Origin: Thioclava sp. GXIMD4216
GTDB taxonomy: Bacteria > Pseudomonadota > Alphaproteobacteria > Rhodobacterales > Rhodobacteraceae
Reading direction: 5' to 3'
NCBI RefSeq assembly: GCF_037949285.1
Contig: NZ_CP149926.1
Span: forward strand, 661,501-725,500
DNA: 64,000 nucleotides
The translations under genes and the position numbers were made by a program. The notes beneath the pieces are model-generated. The model did not search any database, was not told the DNA's origin, and was given only the letters and a program-made list of their open reading frames with translations. Below, piece by piece: positions 47,943 to 57,090 of this stretch (positions are counted from its first letter, which is position 1; every line of letters begins with the position of its first letter).

Positions 47943-49391
47943 ATGAGTATCGGTATCTGGATCAGTCTCATCGCCTATTTTGCATTGATGCTGGGCATCG
48001 GCGTTTACGCATGGCGTAAATCCACATCGAATTCCGAAGAGTATATGCTGGGTGGCCGTGATCTGCCGCCGTCGGTTGCAGCCCTGTCGGCGGGCGCTTC
48101 GGATATGAGCGGCTGGCTCCTGCTGGGGTTGCCGGGCGCACTTTACGCATCGGGTCTGGTCGAAGCCTGGATCGGCATCGGCCTGTTCATCGGGGCGCTG
48201 TTCAACTGGATCATCGTGGCACCGCGCCTGCGCGAGCAGACCGAGCGCTATTCCAACAGCCTGACCATTCCGGCTTTCCTTGCCAACCGCTTCCCGACCC
48301 ATGCCACCGCGCTGCGCATGGTGTCCGCGATCATCATCGTGGTGTTCTTTGCGGTCTATACGGCGTCGGGCCTTGTCGGCGGCGGCAAGCTTTATGCCAG
48401 CGCCTTCGGCGGTGACTATATGGTGGGCGTGTGCATCACGCTGGGCATCGTTCTGGTCTATACGGTCATCGGTGGCTTCCTTGCGGTGTCGCTGACCGAC
48501 TTCGTGCAGGGCTTCATCATGATGCTCGCGCTGATCATCATGCCTGCCGTGATCCTGTATATGGGGCAGGGCAATGGTGTCGATCAGGCTGCGGCACGCC
48601 TGTCGGATATGCAGGAGGGCTATCTGTCGATGACGCATGGCCTGACCGCGATTGGCTGGCTCTCGGCGATGGCATGGGGGCTGGGCTATTTCGGCCAGCC
48701 GCATATCATCGTGCGGTTCATGGCTGTGCGCTCGGTCGCGGATGTACCGAAGGCCCGTAATATCGGCATGGGCTGGATGGCAATCTCGCTGCTGGGGGCG
48801 ATCGGCGTGGGGATTTTCGGCCGCGCCTATGTAGAGCGTAACGGCATCACTGTTGATGACCCCGAGACCATCTTCATCCTGCTGTCGAACCTGCTGTTCC
48901 ATCCGCTGGTCACCGGCTTCCTCTACGCAGCCCTTCTGGCGGCGATCATGTCGACCGTGTCCTCGCAGCTTCTGGTTTCGGCCTCGTCGATCTCGGAAGA
49001 TTTCTACCGCATCGTGCTCAATCGTACCGCCTCCGACCGCGCTCTGGTGAATGTCGGGCGTCTGGCGACGGTTCTTGTCGGCGCGGTCGCGATCTGGATC
49101 GCCCGTGATCCGGGCTCCGAAGTGCTGGGGCTTGTGTCCAATGCCTGGGCCGGTTTCGGTGCGGCCTTCGGCCCGCTGGTGATCCTTGCGCTGACTTGGC
49201 CGCGCATGAACGGGGCAGGCGCGCTGGCCGGTCTGGTTGTCGGTGCCGGAACGGTGATCTTCTGGATCTATTCGGGTCTGGCGGCGTCGACCGGTCTTTA
49301 CGAGATCATTCCGGGGTTTGTGGCGGCTTTCGTTGCTATTGTCGTGGTGACGCTGATCACACGGGATGCCGGCGAATACCGCGCAAAATAA
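47943..49391 (+). CDS. putP: PutP, sodium/proline symporter
   Basis: This 482-residue integral membrane protein of the sodium-solute symporter family takes up proline with Na+. About 12 to 13 hydrophobic helices are visible, starting with SIGIWISLIAYFALMLGIGV. YMLGGRDLPPSVAALSAGASDMSGWLLLGLPGALYASG-type sequence near residues 35-70 is the family signature region. The ATG at 47943 has GAGGGGG upstream; a TTG one codon earlier is less likely. It has its own upstream region and a terminator, so it is an independent unit inserted between rpsO and pnp. Confidence 0.94.
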   Translation: MSIGIWISLIAYFALMLGIGVYAWRKSTSNSEEYMLGGRDLPPSVAALSAGASDMSGWLLLGLPGALYASGLVEAWIGIGLFIGALFNWIIVAPRLREQTERYSNSLTIPAFLANRFPTHATALRMVSAIIIVVFFAVYTASGLVGGGKLYASAFGGDYMVGVCITLGIVLVYTVIGGFLAVSLTDFVQGFIMMLALIIMPAVILYMGQGNGVDQAAARLSDMQEGYLSMTHGLTAIGWLSAMAWGLGYFGQPHIIVRFMAVRSVADVPKARNIGMGWMAISLLGAIGVGIFGRAYVERNGITVDDPETIFILLSNLLFHPLVTGFLYAALLAAIMSTVSSQLLVSASSISEDFYRIVLNRTASDRALVNVGRLATVLVGAVAIWIARDPGSEVLGLVSNAWAGFGAAFGPLVILALTWPRMNGAGALAGLVVGAGTVIFWIYSGLAASTGLYEIIPGFVAAFVAIVVVTLITRDAGEYRAK

Positions 49392-49410
49392 GGCGCGACG
49401 CAGAAAAAGG

Positions 49411-49441
49411 AAAAGGCCGCGGCATTTGCTGCGGCTTTTTT
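49411..49441 (+). terminator. intrinsic terminator of putP
   Basis: AAAAGGCCGCGGC pairs with GCTGCGGCTTTTT (with one or two G-U pairs) around ATTT, followed by T residues, 20 bases after the putP stop. Confidence 0.85.
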
Positions 49442-49601
49442 CATTGGGGCAATGTTTCACGGGGAACGTTGGCAGCCGCCTTTCCCGAAGAGCGGCAGAG
49501 GGCATGCAAGGATTGCTTTTCATAAGCCGCATTTTCCTGTATGAGGCGAGGCATCTGAGACGTGACGCCCGAGCCCCCGGGGCACATGCACAGGATAGAG
49601 G

Positions 49602-49622
49602 GGCGGCGGCAATGGGGCCGCC
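49602..49622 (+). promoter_or_regulatory. stem-loop in the pnp leader
   Basis: GGCGGC (49602-49607) pairs with GCCGCC (49617-49622) 57 bases before the pnp start. In E. coli a leader stem-loop cut by RNase III mediates pnp autoregulation; whether this hairpin plays such a part is unknown. Confidence 0.35.
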
Positions 49623-49678
49623 ATGCAAACGGGAGCCCACGGGATACGCCTGTGAGGTTTCCAGACAGGATACGCTGA

Positions 49679-51823
49679 ATGTTCAACGTTACGAAAAAAT
49701 CCATCCAGTGGGGCGAAGAGACCCTGACGCTGGAAACCGGCAAGGTGGCACGTCAGGCCGATGGGACCGTGATCGCCACGCTGGGCGAAACCTCGGTCAT
49801 GGCCAACGTGACCTTCGCCAAGGCACCGAAGCCGGGTCAAGATTTCTTCCCGCTTACGGTTCACTACCAAGAGAAATATTACGCAGCCGGTAAGATCCCG
49901 GGTGGCTTCTTCAAACGCGAAGCACGCCCGACGGAAAAAGAGACGCTGACCGCGCGTCTGATCGACCGTCCCTGCCGCCCGCTGTTCGTTCCGGGCTTCA
50001 AGCATGAAGTGCTGGTCATGTGCACCGTGCTCAGCCACGATCTGGTCAACGAGCCCGATATCGTCGCGATGATCGCGGCCTCGGCGGCTCTGACCATCTC
50101 GGGCGTGCCCTTCATGGGCCCGATCGCGGCAGCGCGTGTTGGCTTCGTGGATGGGGAATATATCCTCAACCCCGAATGCGAGGACATGACCCAACTGCGC
50201 AACAACCCCGAGCAGCGCCTCGATCTGGTTGTCGCAGGCACCAAAGACGCCGTTATGATGGTGGAATCCGAAGCTTACGAGCTGTCGGAAGAAGAAATGC
50301 TCGGCGCGGTCAAATTCGGCCATGACGCGATGCAGCCGGTTCTGGACCTGATCATCGATCTGGCCGAAGCCTGCGCGAAAGAGCCCTTCGACTTCGTTCC
50401 GCCGAACTATGACGAGCTCTATGGCAAGGTCAAAGCGGCTGGCGAGACCCAGATGCGCGCCGCCTTCGCGATCAAGGACAAGCAAGAGCGTTCGAATGCG
50501 ATCTCTGCTGCCGTGACCGCAATTAAAGAAGCGCTGTCGGAAGAAGATCGCGAAGACGCGAATCTCGGTTCGGCGATCAAGAAGCTGGAATCGGGCATCC
50601 TGCGCGGTGACATCATCAATGGTGGCGCCCGTATCGACGGTCGTGACAAAACCACCGTGCGTCCGATCACCTCGGAAGTGGGCATCCTGCCGCGTACCCA
50701 CGGTTCGGCTCTGTTCACCCGTGGCGAGACCCAAGGTCTGGTCGTGACCACGCTGGGCACCGGCGATGACGAGCAGATCATCGACGCGCTGGAAGGCAAC
50801 TACCGCTCGAACTTCCTGCTGCACTATAACTTCCCTCCCTATTCGGTGGGCGAAGTTGGCCGCGTGGGTTCGCCGGGCCGTCGTGAAATCGGTCACGGCA
50901 AGCTGGCATGGCGCGCGCTGCAAGCGGTGCTGCCGGCAGCAACCGACTTCCCCTACACCATCCGCGTTGTCTCCGAGATCACCGAATCGAATGGTTCGTC
51001 CTCGATGGCTTCGGTCTGCGGCGGCTCGCTGTCGATGATGGATGCGGGCGTTCCGCTGAAAGCTCCGGTGGCAGGCGTTGCGATGGGCCTGATCCTTGAA
51101 GACGACGGTCGCTATGCGGTCCTCACCGACATCTTGGGTGACGAAGACCACCTTGGCGATATGGACTTCAAAGTGGCGGGTACCGAAAACGGCATCACCT
51201 CGCTGCAGATGGACATCAAGGTTGCAGGCATCACCCCCGCGATCATGGAGCAGGCTCTGGCGCAGGCCAAAGACGGCCGCATGACCATTCTGGGCGAGAT
51301 GAACAAGGCGCTGTCCGCGGGCCGCACCGAGTTCTCCGAGCACGCACCGCGCATCGAGACGATGCAGATCCCGACCGACAAGATCCGTGAAGTGATCGGC
51401 TCGGGCGGTAAGGTCATCCGCGAGATCGTGGAAACCTCGGGCGCGAAAGTGGACATCAATGACGACGGCATCATCAAGATCGCCTCGGCCAATGGTGAAG
51501 CCATCAAGAAGGCCTATGACATGATCTATTCGATCGTGGCAGAGCCGGAAGAAGGCAAGATCTACACCGGTAAGGTCGTGAAGCTCGTCGATTTCGGCGC
51601 CTTCGTGAACTTCTTCGGCAAGCGTGACGGCCTCGTCCACGTGTCGCAGATCGCCAACAAGCGCCTGAACCACCCCTCGGATATCCTCAAAGAGGGTCAA
51701 GAGGTGAAGGTCAAACTGCTGGGCTTCGACGATCGCGGCAAGGTGCGCCTTGGCATGAAGATGGTCGACCAAGAAACCGGCGAAGAAATCGCGCCGGAGA
51801 AAAAAGAAGAAAAAGCAGACTGA
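49679..51823 (+). CDS. pnp: polynucleotide phosphorylase
   Basis: This 714-residue trimeric enzyme degrades RNA 3' to 5' with phosphate. It has two RNase PH domains ([37 protein letters not shown] N-terminal region, and [10 protein letters not shown] with [14 protein letters not shown] in the second), an all-helical linker, a KH domain ([17 protein letters not shown]) and a C-terminal S1 domain ([19 protein letters not shown]). The ATG at 49679 follows a structured leader. The gene is full length with no odd feature; it is displaced from rpsO by putP. Confidence 0.96.
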   Translation: MFNVTKKSIQWGEETLTLETGKVARQADGTVIATLGETSVMANVTFAKAPKPGQDFFPLTVHYQEKYYAAGKIPGGFFKREARPTEKETLTARLIDRPCRPLFVPGFKHEVLVMCTVLSHDLVNEPDIVAMIAASAALTISGVPFMGPIAAARVGFVDGEYILNPECEDMTQLRNNPEQRLDLVVAGTKDAVMMVESEAYELSEEEMLGAVKFGHDAMQPVLDLIIDLAEACAKEPFDFVPPNYDELYGKVKAAGETQMRAAFAIKDKQERSNAISAAVTAIKEALSEEDREDANLGSAIKKLESGILRGDIINGGARIDGRDKTTVRPITSEVGILPRTHGSALFTRGETQGLVVTTLGTGDDEQIIDALEGNYRSNFLLHYNFPPYSVGEVGRVGSPGRREIGHGKLAWRALQAVLPAATDFPYTIRVVSEITESNGSSSMASVCGGSLSMMDAGVPLKAPVAGVAMGLILEDDGRYAVLTDILGDEDHLGDMDFKVAGTENGITSLQMDIKVAGITPAIMEQALAQAKDGRMTILGEMNKALSAGRTEFSEHAPRIETMQIPTDKIREVIGSGGKVIREIVETSGAKVDINDDGIIKIASANGEAIKKAYDMIYSIVAEPEEGKIYTGKVVKLVDFGAFVNFFGKRDGLVHVSQIANKRLNHPSDILKEGQEVKVKLLGFDDRGKVRLGMKMVDQETGEEIAPEKKEEKAD

Positions 51824-51928
51824 TCTGCGCTTTTCGATGATTGTGAGGGGCGTGGTTCATGCCCCTCATTTACTATTTCAGGCCCTTTGCCCCGCGCGCT
51901 TTCGTGCAATGGCCTGTGGAGCAGGACA

Positions 51929-53053
51929 GTGACGCAGACATCCTATTTGCCGCCCAAGAAAACCCCCTCGGAAAAATTTGTTCGTGAAATAAAACGGCTC
52001 GGGCGTCAGATTTATTTCAAGTTCATGCCCTATTGGGGGCATGTGACGCGCATGATCTGTGATTTGCAGCGCAGTCGTAAGGTCCATGTGATCGAAGGGC
52101 AGCAGGTCGCAACGCAGGATGTGGTCGTTTTGCTGGTCTATCAGCCTAAAGGCATTCTGGCGTCGACCTATTGGCAACTCGACTGGCTGGCCAAGCAGGG
52201 GCTGTCGGTGGTTCTGGTCTCGAATACCAAGATCTCCGATGCCGATAAGGCAAAGCTTTCCCCGCTGACCCGTCTCATCGTGGAGCGCCCGAATATCGGC
52301 TATGATTTCGGTGGCTATCGCGAGGGCGTCTTGCAGGTTCTCGACCGCAAGATGGCCCCGCGCAACCTCTATGTCATGAATGACAGTATGTGGTTCCCGC
52401 TTTCGGAAGACTCCGATGTGATCGACCAAAGCCGTGCTGCGCCCGAAGATGTCTGGGGGTTGTTTGTCGATCTGGACTGGCGGCACCGGAAGGCGGGAAA
52501 CCATCACCGGACCCATGTGCAGTCCTATTTCTTCCGCTTCTCGCAGAAGGTTGTGCAGGACCCGCGATTTGACCGGTATTGGCGCAAGATGTCGATCGTT
52601 AATGACAAGCGCCTTGTGATCAAGATGCGCGAGTTGAAACTTGCCAACCATTTTGCGGATCTCGGTTTCAGCGTTGGCGGGTTGCATAGCTGGGCAGAGG
52701 TGCGCGATTTCCTGATCAATCTCGACGATGAAGAGATGATGGACGCGATTTTGCGCCTGCAATGCAGCGTGAAGCGCCATGATGCGCGGATTATCCAGCC
52801 GCTTCTCGAGCGGGGGGATATGACCGCGCTTCAGATCCGTGATGCGCTGAGCGACAAGATCGAGGCAACCAATCTTTTTGTCTTTTCTACGGCGCTGCAT
52901 CCCTATGTGATGCGGTCTCTGGGCTTTCCTTTCCTGAAAAAACAGCGGGTGGCTGAAATGATCGGGGCACGGGCCAAGATCCTTGAACTGGGGCTGGAAG
53001 CCGAGTTTCCGCCCGCAATCCGCGATGAGGTCGCGGTCTGGGACAAGAACTGA
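51929..53053 (+). CDS. RgpF-like rhamnan-synthesis family glycosyltransferase
   Basis: This 374-residue protein matches the RgpF/rhamnan synthesis F family, which builds rhamnose-rich or related surface polysaccharides. The signature region reads ERPNIGYDFGGYREGV, followed by LYVMNDSMWFPL. The start is taken as a GTG at 51929 (MTQTSYLPPKK) because GGAGCAGGACA precedes it; the frame opens further left. Two more glycosyltransferase genes follow at once, so the three form a small glycan operon downstream of pnp. The sugar and acceptor cannot be read from sequence. Confidence 0.8.
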   Translation: MTQTSYLPPKKTPSEKFVREIKRLGRQIYFKFMPYWGHVTRMICDLQRSRKVHVIEGQQVATQDVVVLLVYQPKGILASTYWQLDWLAKQGLSVVLVSNTKISDADKAKLSPLTRLIVERPNIGYDFGGYREGVLQVLDRKMAPRNLYVMNDSMWFPLSEDSDVIDQSRAAPEDVWGLFVDLDWRHRKAGNHHRTHVQSYFFRFSQKVVQDPRFDRYWRKMSIVNDKRLVIKMRELKLANHFADLGFSVGGLHSWAEVRDFLINLDDEEMMDAILRLQCSVKRHDARIIQPLLERGDMTALQIRDALSDKIEATNLFVFSTALHPYVMRSLGFPFLKKQRVAEMIGARAKILELGLEAEFPPAIRDEVAVWDKN

Positions 53054-53072
53054 AATCTCTAGGGAGAGCGGG

Positions 53073-53858
53073 ATGACCGATCCGGTGCTGATCCTCACCA
53101 TGAAATGGGGCACGCTCTATGGTCCCGAATATGTCAACCGGCTGGCGGCGGGGGTGCGGCAGCATCTGGGCCGCCCGCACCGGTTCATCTGCTTTACCGA
53201 TGATGCCTCGGGGCTGGACAGCCGGATCGAGGCGTTGCCTTTGCCCGAGTTGGGCTTGGCGAAGGGCAAGACCGACACCCGTTGGCGCAAGCTGGCGCTG
53301 TTTCGCGAGGATCTGGCAGGGCTATCGGGGACGGCGCTGTTTCTCGACCTTGATCAGGTGATCGTGGGGCCGCTCGATGCGTTTTTCGAGCTGGACGGCC
53401 CCTTCCGCATCATCCGCGACGATGATCTTTTCCGGCACAAGCCCCTGCGCAAGGTGAATGCCGAACGCGATGCCTTCCTGCATTCGGTCGGCAACAGCTC
53501 GGTCTTCCGTTACGAAATCGGCGCGCATAGCTATATCCTTGACGCCTATCTGGCCGATCCCGAGGCCGCGACCCGTGATTACGAGATCAGCCAGCAGTTC
53601 CAGTCGGCGCAACTGGCAAAGCATGGTCATCTGGCCTATTGGCCCAAGGGCTGGTGCGTGAGTTTCAAGAATGATTGCGTGCCGCGCGGGCTGAAAAGCT
53701 ATCTGGCCGATCCCACGCTGCCGGAGGGCGCCAAGATCGTCTGTTTCGCGGGCAATCCCAAAATGACCGATGCGCTGAACGGGCGGGGCGGAAAATGGTA
53801 TCGCCGGATCGGGGATGTCTCTTGGCTGAAACAGGCATGGGAGGCCCCGAATGGCTGA
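53073..53858 (+). CDS. glycosyltransferase-like protein
   Basis: This 261-residue protein has a nucleotide-sugar binding fold: MTDPVLILTMKWGTLYG start, a DxD-type LFLDLDQVIVGPLD motif in the middle, and a C-terminal AKIVCFAGNPKMTDAL. Proteins of this type add a hexose to surface polysaccharide. GGGAGAGCGGG precedes the ATG at 53073. It starts 19 bases after the RgpF-like gene and its stop overlaps the next gene by 8 bases. The donor sugar is unknown. Confidence 0.78.
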   Translation: MTDPVLILTMKWGTLYGPEYVNRLAAGVRQHLGRPHRFICFTDDASGLDSRIEALPLPELGLAKGKTDTRWRKLALFREDLAGLSGTALFLDLDQVIVGPLDAFFELDGPFRIIRDDDLFRHKPLRKVNAERDAFLHSVGNSSVFRYEIGAHSYILDAYLADPEAATRDYEISQQFQSAQLAKHGHLAYWPKGWCVSFKNDCVPRGLKSYLADPTLPEGAKIVCFAGNPKMTDALNGRGGKWYRRIGDVSWLKQAWEAPNG

Positions 53859-54687
53859 GCCGAACTGGTTTCGCTATCTGAAATGGCGCAGGCGCGTGGC
53901 CAAGGCACGGCGCGAGGTTCTGTCTCGCAAGGGGCAGGGCAGGCCGCATGGGCTGGCGGGGCGCCTGATCGTGTCGCTGACCAGCTATCCGCCACGTTTC
54001 GGCTCGCTGGAGATCACGCTGCGCTCGATCCTGACGCAGAGCGTTGCTCCTGACGAGGTTATCTTGTGGCTGGAACCCGGCCATGAAGAACAACTGCCGC
54101 CTGCTATCCGTGCCTTGCCGGGACTAAGTATCCGCAGCCACGAGTTCCTGCGCTCGTATATGAAGATCATCCCGACGCTTCTGGCCTATCCGGAGGCGAC
54201 CATCGTGACCTTCGATGACGATGTCTATTACCCTCGCGACTGGCTGGAGCGGCTGGTCGAGGCCGCCAAGGCGTCTCCGCGCCAGATCATGGTGCACCGC
54301 GCCCATCGGTTTACGGTTAGGGACGGGCAGCCTCTGCCCTATGGCGCGTGGCAAAAGAATATCTCGGAAACGGAAAGCGCCGCGGATGTGTTTCTGACGG
54401 GGGTGCATGGGGTGCTTTACCCGCCCCATAGCCTGTATAAGGATGTGACGCGCAAAGAGCTGTTCATGACGCTCGCGCCGATGGCCGATGATGTCTGGCT
54501 TTACTGGATGGCACGGATGCAGGGCACGCTGATCCGGCATGTCGGGGGGCGGACGCGGATCATCGAATGGCCGGGCTCGCAGGAGGTCAGCCTGAAGTCC
54601 TTCAATATCAACGAAGAGACGCGGGGCAATGATCAGGCAATCGCGGGCATGATGGGCCATTACGGCCTGCCCGAGCCGCGCAGTTGA
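53851..54687 (+). CDS. glycosyltransferase family A/2-like protein
   Basis: This 278-residue protein begins with a basic N-terminus and then RLIVSLTSYPPRFGSLEITLRSILTQSVAPDEVILWL, a GT-A start. The metal-binding DDD motif is in VTFDDDVYYPRDWL, and the C-terminal region has DDVWLYWMARMQG. It overlaps the preceding gene by 8 bases and ends the three-gene cluster, which is closed by an intrinsic terminator. It is probably a cytoplasmic or membrane-associated transferase for an exopolysaccharide or lipopolysaccharide. The linkage made is not known. Confidence 0.8.
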   Translation: MAEPNWFRYLKWRRRVAKARREVLSRKGQGRPHGLAGRLIVSLTSYPPRFGSLEITLRSILTQSVAPDEVILWLEPGHEEQLPPAIRALPGLSIRSHEFLRSYMKIIPTLLAYPEATIVTFDDDVYYPRDWLERLVEAAKASPRQIMVHRAHRFTVRDGQPLPYGAWQKNISETESAADVFLTGVHGVLYPPHSLYKDVTRKELFMTLAPMADDVWLYWMARMQGTLIRHVGGRTRIIEWPGSQEVSLKSFNINEETRGNDQAIAGMMGHYGLPEPRS

Positions 54688-54700
54688 GCCAAGCCCATAA

Positions 54701-54730
54701 AAAAAGCCCGCATATCGATGCGGGCTTTTT
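54701..54730. terminator. intrinsic terminator between glycosyltransferase and peroxiredoxin genes
   Basis: AAAAAGCCCGCAT pairs with ATGCGGGCTTTTT around a 4-base loop. It lies between convergent genes and its A- and T-flanks allow it to work in both directions. Confidence 0.92.
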
Positions 54731-54748
54731 CAAACCATGTGCCGTGTT

Positions 54749-55405
54749 TCAGTTCTGCTGTTTTGCGAAACGCAGATAAGGCAGCTTGATATCCAGATCG
54801 CCGTATTTCGCTTTGGCATCGTCATCCGACACCGAAAGCGCCACGATCACGTCCTGCCCCGGCACCCAGTTTGCGGGGGTGGCAAACGGCACGCCATCGG
54901 TTGCCCGAACGGCATCCAGCGCGCGCAGGATCTCGGCGAAGTTGCGGCCCACCGACATCGGGTAGGTCATCGTCAGGCGGACCTTCTTGTCCGGCCCGAT
55001 GATATAGACGGTACGCACGGTCGCGGTATTGGCGGGGGTGCGGTTGGCTTCGGGCAGATAGAAATCTGCGGGCAGCATGTCATAGGCTTTCGACACGGTT
55101 AGCGAGGTGTCGTCGATGATCGGGAAACCGGCTTTCGCGCCCGAGAAGGACTCGATGTCGTTTTTCCATTTCACATGCTCTTCGACCGTGTCCACCGACA
55201 CACCGATAACCTTGGTGTTCCGCTTGGCCCATTCATCGGCCAACTGTGCGACAGCGCCGAATTCGGTGGTGCAAACAGGGGTGAAGTCACGCGGATGCGA
55301 GAACAGCACGACATAGCCATCGCCGATGTAATCGTGAAACTTGATCTCGCCTTCGGTCGAAGGCGCGGTGAAATCGGGGGCGATATCGTTGATGCGCAGT
55401 CCCAT
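54749..55405 (-). CDS. 1-Cys peroxiredoxin (Prx6 type)
   Basis: This 218-residue peroxidase reduces hydrogen peroxide and organic peroxides. The peroxidatic cysteine is Cys45 in HPRDFTPVCTTEFG, and the long C-terminal dimerisation part (SVGRNFAEILRALDAVRATD, then PANWVPGQDVIV) is the Prx6 hallmark. The ATG at 55405 has GGAGGACT upstream; the longer open frame is rejected. It is a single-gene unit. A dedicated reductant is not encoded nearby. Confidence 0.94.
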   Translation of the reverse strand: MGLRINDIAPDFTAPSTEGEIKFHDYIGDGYVVLFSHPRDFTPVCTTEFGAVAQLADEWAKRNTKVIGVSVDTVEEHVKWKNDIESFSGAKAGFPIIDDTSLTVSKAYDMLPADFYLPEANRTPANTATVRTVYIIGPDKKVRLTMTYPMSVGRNFAEILRALDAVRATDGVPFATPANWVPGQDVIVALSVSDDDAKAKYGDLDIKLPYLRFAKQQN

Positions 55406-55589
55406 AGAGTCCTCCATCTGAAATCTCTGCCCCAGATATAGGCGCAGCCTCCGGCTTTGCCCAGCCTGTGCCATTGAATTGCGCAAATTTGCACGGCTCT
55501 ATTCCCGCTTTGCATGGCGGAATGCGCTTTCGGTCCCTTGCGTCTCTGGCCGCTTTCAGACAGGCTGCGCGCGAAATAGGAGTCTGCTC

Positions 55590-57029
55590 ATGATCGAGAA
55601 ACGTCAGTTTTACATCAATGGTGAATGGGTTGCGCCGCTGGCCCCGCGCGACCACGACGTCATTGATCCGTCCACCGAAGAAGCCTGCGCCATTATCAGC
55701 CTTGGCACCAGTGCCGATGTCGATGTCGCCGTCAAGGCCGCCAAGGACGCGCTGCCTGCATGGCGCGCGACGCCCCCCGCCGAGCGTATCGCCTATGTCG
55801 AGCGTCTGCTCGAGGTCTATAAGGCCCGCCAGCAGGAGATGGCCGAGGCGATCAGCCTTGAAATGGGCGCGCCGATCGATCTGGCCTTCGCCGCGCAGGC
55901 CGGAGCCGGTATCAGCCATATCACCAACTGCCTGACGGCGGCGAAATCCTTCGAGTGGCTGCACCCGCTGGGCGATGGCACGCCGGGCGCGATGATCGGC
56001 TATCAGCCGATTGGCGTTGTGGGTCTGATCACCCCGTGGAACTGGCCGATGAATCAGGTCACGCTGAAGGTGGCTCCGGCGCTTGTGGCGGGCTGCACCA
56101 TGGTGCTGAAGCCTTCGGAAGAGGCGCCGCTCAGCTCGATGCTCTTCGCCGAATTCGTGCATGAGGCAGGCATCCCCGCAGGCGTGTTCAACCTTGTGAA
56201 CGGCGATGGCATGGGCGTGGGCACCGCGCTTTCGGGCCATGTGGATATCGAGATGATCTCCTTTACCGGTTCCACCCGCGCAGGCCGTGCGATCTCGAAA
56301 AATGCCGCCGAGACGCTGAAGCGCGTCGCGCTTGAGCTGGGTGGCAAGGGCGCGAACCTTGTGTTTGCCGATGCCGATGATGCGGCTGTGGAACGTGGCG
56401 TGAAGCATATGTTCAACAACTCCGGCCAAAGCTGCAATGCGCCCTCCCGTATGCTGGTCGAGCGCGCGATCTATCCGCAAGCGCTGGAAATCGCGAAGAA
56501 AGTGGCCGAGGAAACCAAGGTCGGCAATCCGCGCGAGCATGGCAAACATATCGGTCCGGTGATCAACAAGTCGCAATACGACAAGATCCAGGGGTTGATC
56601 GAGAAGGGCATTGCCGAGGGCGCGACCCTTCTGGCCGGTGGTCCGGGTCTGCCCGAGGGTGTGAACCGTGGCTATTACGTCCGCCCGACGGTCTTTGCCG
56701 ATTGTACGCCGGATATGAGCATCATGAACGAAGAGATCTTCGGACCGGTGCTGTCGATCATGCCCTTCGATACGGAAGAAGAGGCTGTGAAAGTGGCCAA
56801 TGACACCGAATACGGGCTGACCAACTATGCGCAGACCCAAGACCCTGAGCGTCTGCGCCGCATGGCCATGCAGCTTCAGGCGGGCATGATCGAGCTGAAC
56901 GGTCAATCGCGCGGGGCGGGTTCGCCCTTCGGCGGGATCAAGGCCTCGGGTCGTGCGCGCGAAGGCGGGCGCTGGGGCATCGAAGAGTTCTGCGATGTGA
57001 TCGCGATCTCGGGCTATGCTGCCGAATAA
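55590..57029 (+). CDS. NAD(P)-dependent aldehyde dehydrogenase
   Basis: This 479-residue enzyme oxidises an aldehyde to the acid. The catalytic Cys282 lies in NNSGQSCNAPSRM and Glu249 in LELGGKGANLVF; the cofactor loop FTGSTRAG and N-terminal FYINGEWV are typical. The ATG at 55590 has AGGAGTCTGCTC upstream. It neighbours polyamine-catabolic genes, so gamma-glutamyl-aminobutyraldehyde or a related aldehyde is a plausible substrate, but a broad-range class is equally compatible. It converges on the DegT gene, sharing an intrinsic terminator. Confidence 0.9.
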   Translation: MIEKRQFYINGEWVAPLAPRDHDVIDPSTEEACAIISLGTSADVDVAVKAAKDALPAWRATPPAERIAYVERLLEVYKARQQEMAEAISLEMGAPIDLAFAAQAGAGISHITNCLTAAKSFEWLHPLGDGTPGAMIGYQPIGVVGLITPWNWPMNQVTLKVAPALVAGCTMVLKPSEEAPLSSMLFAEFVHEAGIPAGVFNLVNGDGMGVGTALSGHVDIEMISFTGSTRAGRAISKNAAETLKRVALELGGKGANLVFADADDAAVERGVKHMFNNSGQSCNAPSRMLVERAIYPQALEIAKKVAEETKVGNPREHGKHIGPVINKSQYDKIQGLIEKGIAEGATLLAGGPGLPEGVNRGYYVRPTVFADCTPDMSIMNEEIFGPVLSIMPFDTEEEAVKVANDTEYGLTNYAQTQDPERLRRMAMQLQAGMIELNGQSRGAGSPFGGIKASGRAREGGRWGIEEFCDVIAISGYAAE

Positions 57030-57060
57030 TCCGGCCGGATATCTGGTCTGAAAAAGTGGA

Positions 57061-57090
57061 AAGCCGGAGCCTCATGCTCCGGCTTTTTCT
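57061..57090. terminator. terminator between aldehyde dehydrogenase and DegT genes
   Basis: AAGCCGGAGC pairs perfectly with GCTCCGGCTT around CTCAT, followed by TTTCTTC, in the 61 bases between two convergent genes. Confidence 0.92.

Noticed and set aside
47625-51772. Long antisense frames over putP and pnp
   Set aside because: No ribosome binding sites or family resemblance; the sense genes are certain.
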